NCBI GenBank assembly: GCA_903870235.1
Contig: CAIQCA010000092.1
Span: 1 to 12,557 of the forward strand
Direction: 5' to 3'
Source: an uncultured bacterium
GTDB taxonomy: Bacteria > Patescibacteriota > Minisyncoccia > Phycocordibacterales > PALSA-1337
Length of the DNA: 12,557 nucleotides
Position numbers and translations under genes: made by a program
Part shown: positions 6,451 to 12,557 of the stretch, in pieces
Layout of the letters: each line of letters begins with the position of its first letter
Position numbering within the stretch: the stretch's first letter is position 1
Notes under the pieces: generated by a model
Database searches by the model: none
The model's input: the letters and a program-made list of their open reading frames with translations, nothing else
Told to the model about the DNA's origin: nothing

Positions 6451-6488
6451 AACCTAACACAAAATATAGTGAACGTCAATCTCACTAT
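6451..6488 (-). promoter_or_regulatory. lipoprotein promoter with operator-like inverted repeat
   Basis: On the minus strand TTGACG (6474-6479) stands 17 bases before TAGGTT (6451-6456), which is preceded by TGT. The -35 sits in the middle of an inverted repeat, ATAGTGA (6466-6472) and TCACTAT (6482-6488), with a nine-base centre. A repressor dimer bound there would cover the -35. The start site near 6444 gives a leader of about 22 bases with the Shine-Dalgarno. Confidence 0.5.
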
Positions 6489-6515
6489 TGGATTCTAACA
6501 AATGAAGTAAGTAAG

Positions 6516-8714
<2,199 letters not shown>

Positions 8715-8736
8715 CTATAAGGCTTTTTGTGGTCAT

Positions 8737-8745
8737 ATTATAACA
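8737..8745 (-). promoter_or_regulatory. extended -10 promoter of gyrB
   Basis: On the minus strand TGTTATAAT is a perfect extended -10 (hexamer 8737-8742). A TTGCAC lies only 12 bases upstream, too close for a -35. Transcription would start near 8730, about 49 bases before the gyrB ATG. It fires away from the divergent promoter at 8819. Confidence 0.6.
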
Positions 8746-8818
8746 AATAAAGAGGTGCAATGCACGCTGTGAATAAGTGCAAAAATGCCCAAAAACCCTT
8801 GTAAAATATAGGAAAACA

Positions 8819-8847
8819 TTGACAAAAAGGCTCTTTTGTGCTAAACT
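8819..8847 (+). promoter_or_regulatory. strong consensus promoter of the membrane-protein operon
   Basis: A perfect TTGACA (8819-8824) stands 17 bases before TAAACT (8842-8847), which is also preceded by TGC. The start site near 8854 gives a leader of about 90 bases ending in AAGGAG (8932-8937), seven bases before ATG 8945. Confidence 0.75.
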
Positions 8848-8854
8848 ACTATCA

Positions 8855-8926
8855 GAAGTTCGTTGAGTCAGTTTGATTCTAGAATTTCCCAACGATTGAA
8901 ACCAAAACTTCACGATTATTCGTGAA
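8855..8926 (+). promoter_or_regulatory. structured 5' leader with competing hairpins
   Basis: The leader can form TTCACGA (8909-8915) with TCGTGAA (8920-8926), a perfect seven-pair hairpin six bases before the Shine-Dalgarno. It can also form GAAGT+TCGTTG (8855-8865) with CAACGA (8890-8895) and ACTTC (8907-8911), with a palindrome ATTCTAGAAT (8876-8885) in the loop. Bases 8909-8911 are shared, so the outer arm excludes the hairpin. This could stabilise the RNA or tune translation; no known riboswitch class is recognised. Confidence 0.4.
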
Positions 8927-8944
8927 TTACCAAGGAGAAAAAAG

Positions 8945-9598
8945 ATGAAATCGTTTGCACTGAACAACATGATGTTGGTCCTGATTGGATTGGCATTGAT
9001 CGCGACTGGGTTGTTTCGACAACACCCAATCAAGATCGATAAGCCGTTTCTATGGAACACGGTTCCGATGGCGGCAATGTTCTTGCTTGTCATCTGGGCT
9101 GCGTATGTGTTCAACAAGACGCCGGTGTCAATCATGAAAGAAGGCAAGATGGTCATCGATACCAGGACTGCCTTCGAAAGAGGAGTCGCTGGATCGATGA
9201 AGACATCGTCGCAATTCTTCTTTACGATTGCGATTCTAATGCCGCTTATCGGCTTCAGTACGGCACTCACGCCAATATTTCAAGCGAAGATTGTTAAGGC
9301 GCTTGAGGGTTGGACCGGCTGGGTCGTCGTGTTCCCGTTGGCGGTCATATCGCCAGGGGGTAGCGGTTTCTCGGGAGTTGTGCTGCATCTATGGAAAGTA
9401 GCCAAACAGCTACAACCGCTGATGCTGTACTTCTTGACGGTAACGCCACTCATCGCGTATACCATTTTCCAGATCAGGGCTCTTGGCCTGGGAACAGAGA
9501 TCGCGAATAAGATGTACCTGATGAACTTCGTGTCGGCCATCTGGCTGATGCCGCTATATCTCATATATGGCAAGTTCTTCTTCAAAGCATCGGCTTAA
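8945..9598 (+). CDS. six-span membrane protein of unknown function
   Basis: The 217-residue protein has about six hydrophobic segments at residues 7-25, 37-56, 89-110, 125-147, 157-177 and 190-208. A short soluble loop (57-88) holds charged residues. The fourth segment contains SPGGSGFSG (136-144), a glycine-rich stretch within the membrane that could be a re-entrant or gating element, as in some permeases. I do not recognise the family. It has a strong Shine-Dalgarno (AAGGAG) and promoter, and its codon use favours GC-rich codons: bases 9301-9360 contain 40 G or C of 60. A second small gene follows 38 bases later and shares its transcript. A transport or membrane-assembly role is a guess. 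Confidence 0.7.
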   Translation: MKSFALNNMMLVLIGLALIATGLFRQHPIKIDKPFLWNTVPMAAMFLLVIWAAYVFNKTPVSIMKEGKMVIDTRTAFERGVAGSMKTSSQFFFTIAILMPLIGFSTALTPIFQAKIVKALEGWTGWVVVFPLAVISPGGSGFSGVVLHLWKVAKQLQPLMLYFLTVTPLIAYTIFQIRALGLGTEIANKMYLMNFVSAIWLMPLYLIYGKFFFKASA

Positions 9599-9636
9599 AA
9601 AAGCAGTAAACGACGGAAATAATAGAGAAAGGAAAC

Positions 9637-9906
9637 ATGAAGAAAGCAAAATCGTTTAGAGAGCTTCAGGAAGCAACAGCAATAACGTTCCCCGAACTCC
9701 TGGCAACCCTCACGGACTATGCCAGAGGTGGCTGGGGAATATATGCTCGCGTCGTTATCCCGATCATCGAGCGAATCAAACCTGATCAAACACAGAAAGC
9801 CACACTACTCGTTGAAGCCATGGCCGGATTCGAAAATCAGGACGGGCGCGGCGAAGTGAAGGATGCGCGTGAGTACGAACTTGTTATGGAGTTCCTCAAG
9901 TCCTAA
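9637..9906 (+). CDS. small soluble protein of unknown function
   Basis: The 89-residue product has no signal peptide, membrane span or recognised motif. It looks mainly helical, for example SFRELQEATAITFPELLATL near the N-terminus, and ends in a Glu/Asp-rich segment. The Shine-Dalgarno AAAGGA (9628-9633) lies three bases before the ATG. It follows the membrane protein by 38 bases without a terminator between, and a strong terminator follows it, so the two form one operon. That pairing suggests a shared task but gives no function. Confidence 0.65.
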   Translation: MKKAKSFRELQEATAITFPELLATLTDYARGGWGIYARVVIPIIERIKPDQTQKATLLVEAMAGFENQDGRGEVKDAREYELVMEFLKS

Positions 9907-9925
9907 CTTCGAAGCCAACAACACC

Positions 9926-9965
9926 CCCCACCATTTCCACCTCCTGTGGACTTGGTGGGGTTTTT
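9926..9965 (+). terminator. strong intrinsic terminator
   Basis: CCCCACCA (9926-9933) pairs perfectly with TGGTGGGG (9953-9960). Inside it TCCAC (9936-9940) pairs with GTGGA (9946-9950), and TTTTT follows at 9961-9965. It closes the membrane-protein operon and isolates the next gene. Confidence 0.9.
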
Positions 9966-9988
9966 GTATATGCCTCAATATTTGGTTG

Positions 9989-10016
9989 TTGACATTAACG
10001 TTAACATTTGTAATAT
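9989..10016 (+). promoter_or_regulatory. promoter with a palindrome in its spacer
   Basis: TTGACA (9989-9994) lies 16 bases before TAATAT (10011-10016). The spacer begins with the perfect ten-base palindrome TTAACGTTAA (9995-10004), directly against the -35, so a bound dimer would block RNA polymerase. The start near 10023 leaves a leader of about 20 bases containing AGAGGA. Confidence 0.6.
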
Positions 10017-10043
10017 GGTCTTTAGAAAGAGAGGAATATATAT

Positions 10044-10331
10044 ATGGCACACCGCGATCTCACGATATTCGGTATGCGGTTTAAGTGGAATAAGGCAACG
10101 GGTCGTTGGAGAATCAAAGGCACCAGGATTGCCGAGGTTTATCCGCCACCTAACAATCAAAGGTTACATGGCAGGGATTGGGGTTTCGTCTGTCCCAATC
10201 TTTTGTGCGGAGGTCCGACTGGAGAAGGTAAAGCTGGGCGAAAACGTGCTTTCCAGGAAGCGGTTTGGTCAGCAACCAGTCCTCGGCGTCGGCCGAGTAT
10301 GATGGCAAGACTCCTGGCACACTGTCATTAG
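10044..10331 (+). CDS. small basic protein of unknown function
   Basis: The 95-residue product is rich in Arg and Lys, with patches KWNKATGRWRIKGTR (14-28) and RRRPSMMARL (81-90), and holds a CPNLLC pair (C50, C55). The basic, tryptophan-containing N-terminus could bind nucleic acid, but no family is recognised. Start choice rests on AGAGGA (10030-10035) eight bases before the ATG and on a good promoter. A competing plus-strand frame (9946-10302) begins upstream of the promoter and lacks a site. A hairpin terminator follows, so this is a single-gene unit between the membrane-protein operon and convergent pheT. Confidence 0.55.
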   Translation: MAHRDLTIFGMRFKWNKATGRWRIKGTRIAEVYPPPNNQRLHGRDWGFVCPNLLCGGPTGEGKAGRKRAFQEAVWSATSPRRRPSMMARLLAHCH

Positions 10332-10358
10332 AATAATATCACTGCGAGCCGGGTTACG

Positions 10359-10392
10359 ATCGACTTCCATGAAATATGGCGGTCGATTTTTT
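10359..10392 (+). terminator. intrinsic terminator
   Basis: ATCGAC (10359-10364) pairs with GTCGAT (10382-10387), and CCAT (10367-10370) pairs with ATGG (10376-10379) around loop GAAAT. T10387-10392 follows. On the minus strand there is no T run after the stem, so it does not clearly serve pheT. Confidence 0.75.
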
Positions 10393-10412
10393 ATCTGTAA
10401 TTATTGAAGTCA

Positions 10413-12449
10413 TTACCTCACTTCCCATCCCCTTTCTCTCACCTCTAGATAAATCTTTTCCATGATTTTATTTACTTCTTCATCGGTCAAAGTCTTGTTA
10501 TACGATTGAAATACCAAACGATAGGCATAAGAAACTTTCCCGTCTTTTTTGAAAACATCGAAAAGTGAATCGCGAACAAGAAGATCTGCGGCACCGGCTT
10601 CCTGTACACCTTGTTTGACGGCTTTCCATACTCCATCACCAATCACAGATTCTGGCACAAATACAGCGATATCGCGGGTGATAAATGGATACAAAGAAAA
10701 TGGATGATATTTTTGATCACGTGGCAAGGCTTGGAAATTCAGATCGGATAGGAGTCCGGTTTGAGACATGAGAGACTTGATCAGAAGACTGAAGTCTACT
10801 TCGACAATGTTCTCAGCTATCTTGGCGTCGATTTTTGCGGCAATTTTCACACCAAGAACCTTTTCTATCTCTGCTAAAGTTTCCCTGATAATCTCTGGTT
10901 CTTTCTTCTTGGACTTCTTCACATTCTTTACTCCAATACATAAGACCGTCTTCTCACCTTCTTTTGGAAAGACTTGACCTATCTCAAACATCTTCACGAC
11001 ATCGATACCGATAATGTCTGCGTTGAGAGCATTTGCTGTGATTACTTCTTTCATTTTGGGAATTATAGTTTCGCGAAGTGCACTCTTATCACTTGCTAGA
11101 GGATATGTAATCTCGTAGTAACCTTTTGGCACTAGTGAATATAGCAGGGCCTCAGAAAAACCGCCATTTACCAAGATATTTTTGACTTTTTCAGACCAAT
11201 AGAAAGTAGCATTGTCTGTAATGTTTGCGGCCACTGCGGCTGGCAAGTTCGGAGGTAACACTGAAACCAAAGTGTCATAGCCCCTAACTCTCGCTACTTC
11301 ATCGACAAAATCTTCAGGAATCTTCAGGTCCAAACGATCGAGCGGCGGTTCTACTGTTATCGAGCTACTGGATTTTGAACTAGCATTTTCTTTGATGACG
11401 CAATCGTAGCGTTTCAAAACTTCTTGCAATTCTTCCGATTTGACGAAGGCTCCCAATTTTTCGGAAATGAATTCTGGTGTAACGGTGACAGTCCAAGGTT
11501 TTGTAGGTGTCGAAAAGACGTCAGTAGTCTGACCAACTTTGGCACCTTTCGAAAGATCGACTATCAAAGCTGTAACCTGATCCATCGCTACTTCCGCTAG
11601 TTCTGGCACGATCTCATTCTCAAATCTCTTGGAAGAATCATTGCGAACATTTAGACGTGTTGAGGTACGACGAACAGAAACAGGATTGAAATTGGCTGAT
11701 TCCAAAATAATATTCCTCGTGGTAGCTGAAATCTCTGCGCGTTTACCACCCTTTACGCCAGCGATGGCGATCGGGCCATCATCATCAGCGATAACGAGAT
11801 CAGTTTCTCCAAGCTCGAGACTTCGCGGCTTTTCAATCCATTTCTTTTCGGCGCCACTTTTTCCGCCATTCTCATCGGCCAGCACGCGCTCTGGTAAAAG
11901 TTCGATCTTCTCCCCTTTCTTGGCTAGACGTACGACAATGCCACCTTTTACTTTATCAGCATCAAATGCGTGAAGTGGCTGTCCGATATCGAACATGACG
12001 TAGTTAGTGGCATCAACAATAGTATTTATAGAACGAGAATCCGTAGTCTCTAATTTTTCTTTGAGCCAAGTCGGGGATTCTATGACAGAAACACCCTCGA
12101 TCCTTCGGGCTATATAACGACGGCACAATTTCTTATCTTCAACTTTCACAGGTACTGACTGAACATTTTTATCAAAAGAAAATTCGGTCACGACTTGTGG
12201 CTTCATCTCCATACCTGTCATAGCCCTAACTTCCCTAGCAATACCACGATGACATAGGGCGTAGTGGGCGCGGTCTGGTAAGACTTTCAAATCAAAAACT
12301 GTATCTGCAGTAGTCTTGGAATTAGCGCCGCCTATTTTCTCTTGTGATTCAACTTCGAAAACATGAGAATTCACAAGCTCCGCCAAGTCGCGAGCTTTCG
12401 GCAATGGCTTATCGAAATATTTTTGTAACCAGTTGTAAGAAATTTTCAT
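10413..12449 (-). CDS. pheT: phenylalanine-tRNA ligase beta subunit, short form
   Basis: PheT pairs with PheS in the (alpha-beta)2 synthetase that charges tRNA-Phe, and edits mischarged tyrosine through its B3/4 domain. The N-terminus MKISYNWLQKYFD is typical. B3/4 lies at about 105-300, with NTIVDATNYVMFDIGQPLHAFD (142-163) and the Arg-rich TRLNVRNDSSKRFE block near 264-277. B5 lies at about 316-395, ending DEVARVRGYD. The catalytic-like core follows, and the FDX-ACB anticodon-binding domain fills about 585-678 (RDIAVFVPE to the end). At 678 residues it is about 110 shorter than the common bacterial form. The OB-fold tRNA-binding (EMAP-like) insert between about residues 36 and 50 is absent. 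pheS is not in the window. It starts two bases after an upstream gene, so they are cotranscribed. Confidence 0.95.
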   Translation of the reverse strand: MKISYNWLQKYFDKPLPKARDLAELVNSHVFEVESQEKIGGANSKTTADTVFDLKVLPDRAHYALCHRGIAREVRAMTGMEMKPQVVTEFSFDKNVQSVPVKVEDKKLCRRYIARRIEGVSVIESPTWLKEKLETTDSRSINTIVDATNYVMFDIGQPLHAFDADKVKGGIVVRLAKKGEKIELLPERVLADENGGKSGAEKKWIEKPRSLELGETDLVIADDDGPIAIAGVKGGKRAEISATTRNIILESANFNPVSVRRTSTRLNVRNDSSKRFENEIVPELAEVAMDQVTALIVDLSKGAKVGQTTDVFSTPTKPWTVTVTPEFISEKLGAFVKSEELQEVLKRYDCVIKENASSKSSSSITVEPPLDRLDLKIPEDFVDEVARVRGYDTLVSVLPPNLPAAVAANITDNATFYWSEKVKNILVNGGFSEALLYSLVPKGYYEITYPLASDKSALRETIIPKMKEVITANALNADIIGIDVVKMFEIGQVFPKEGEKTVLCIGVKNVKKSKKKEPEIIRETLAEIEKVLGVKIAAKIDAKIAENIVEVDFSLLIKSLMSQTGLLSDLNFQALPRDQKYHPFSLYPFITRDIAVFVPESVIGDGVWKAVKQGVQEAGAADLLVRDSLFDVFKKDGKVSYAYRLVFQSYNKTLTDEEVNKIMEKIYLEVRERGWEVR

Positions 12450-12451
12450 GA

Positions 12452-12557
12452 TTATTTTATGAATTCGAAACGCGGGACTTTTTTACCATTCAACTCAACA
12501 TCGCCTTCGAACATGGAAAGTGGTCTAGCCCAAAATTTGGATTTGTCGTTGTCATAC
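12452..12557 (-). CDS. DUF1653-like protein, C-terminal end (partial)
   Basis: The last 34 codons of a minus-strand gene run off the window edge. The visible tail includes FWARPLSMFEGDVELNGKK and ends VPRFEFIK. This matches my memory of the DUF1653 family pattern W-x-RPLxMF-x-V-x-G-K-x-VPRF, a small domain of about 60-80 residues with unknown role. The stop codon is two bases before the pheT start, so the two genes share an operon. Identification rests on the tail only. Confidence 0.6.
   Translation of the reverse strand, partial: YDNDKSKFWARPLSMFEGDVELNGKKVPRFEFIK

Noticed and set aside
9946..10302. Plus-strand 118-codon frame overlapping the small basic gene
   Set aside because: It starts within the upstream terminator and before the promoter at 9989, and has no ribosome site.

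Overview
The window looks like a chromosomal segment of a small-genome bacterium of the Candidate Phyla Radiation (Patescibacteria, Parcubacteria-like). This is inference from gene form. PheT lacks the usual tRNA-binding domain, TsaD carries large extra segments, a short orphan IGPS-like enzyme stands without a trp operon, and several promoters lie so close to start codons that the mRNAs would be leaderless. TGA is used as a stop (pgl), so the code is the standard bacterial one, not the TGA-as-glycine code of Gracilibacteria/Absconditabacteria. No rRNA is present to fix the lineage.

Layout. 1-2165: a short IGPS-like TIM-barrel protein (+), a PlsC-like acyltransferase (+), and a convergent phosphoribosyltransferase-fold protein (-). 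2166-2560: intergenic, with a divergent promoter and a short terminator-ended transcription unit that is either a structured small RNA or a tiny gene. 2561-5876 (+): tRNA-Val(GAC), with 6-phosphogluconolactonase starting two bases after it, tsaD overlapping pgl by ATGA, then a PrsW-family intramembrane protease and an Hsp20 chaperone, each with its own extended -10 promoter. A bidirectional hairpin terminator follows. 5934-8681 (-): a small lipoprotein and gyrB. 8819-10392 (+): three unrecognised genes (a six-TM membrane protein, an 89-residue protein and a 95-residue basic protein) with consensus promoters, Shine-Dalgarno sites and hairpin terminators. 10413-12557 (-): pheT preceded two bases upstream by the tail of a DUF1653-like protein.

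Two expression styles coexist. Several of the recognised or fold-assigned genes have extended -10 promoters (TGnTAnnnT) directly before the ATG and no Shine-Dalgarno. The unknown lipoprotein and the three genes between gyrB and pheT have -35/-10 promoters, leaders, good Shine-Dalgarno sites and often palindromes at the promoter. This split is the most interesting feature of the window. The unknown genes are the best place to look for an undescribed function, but I could not identify a defined new system.
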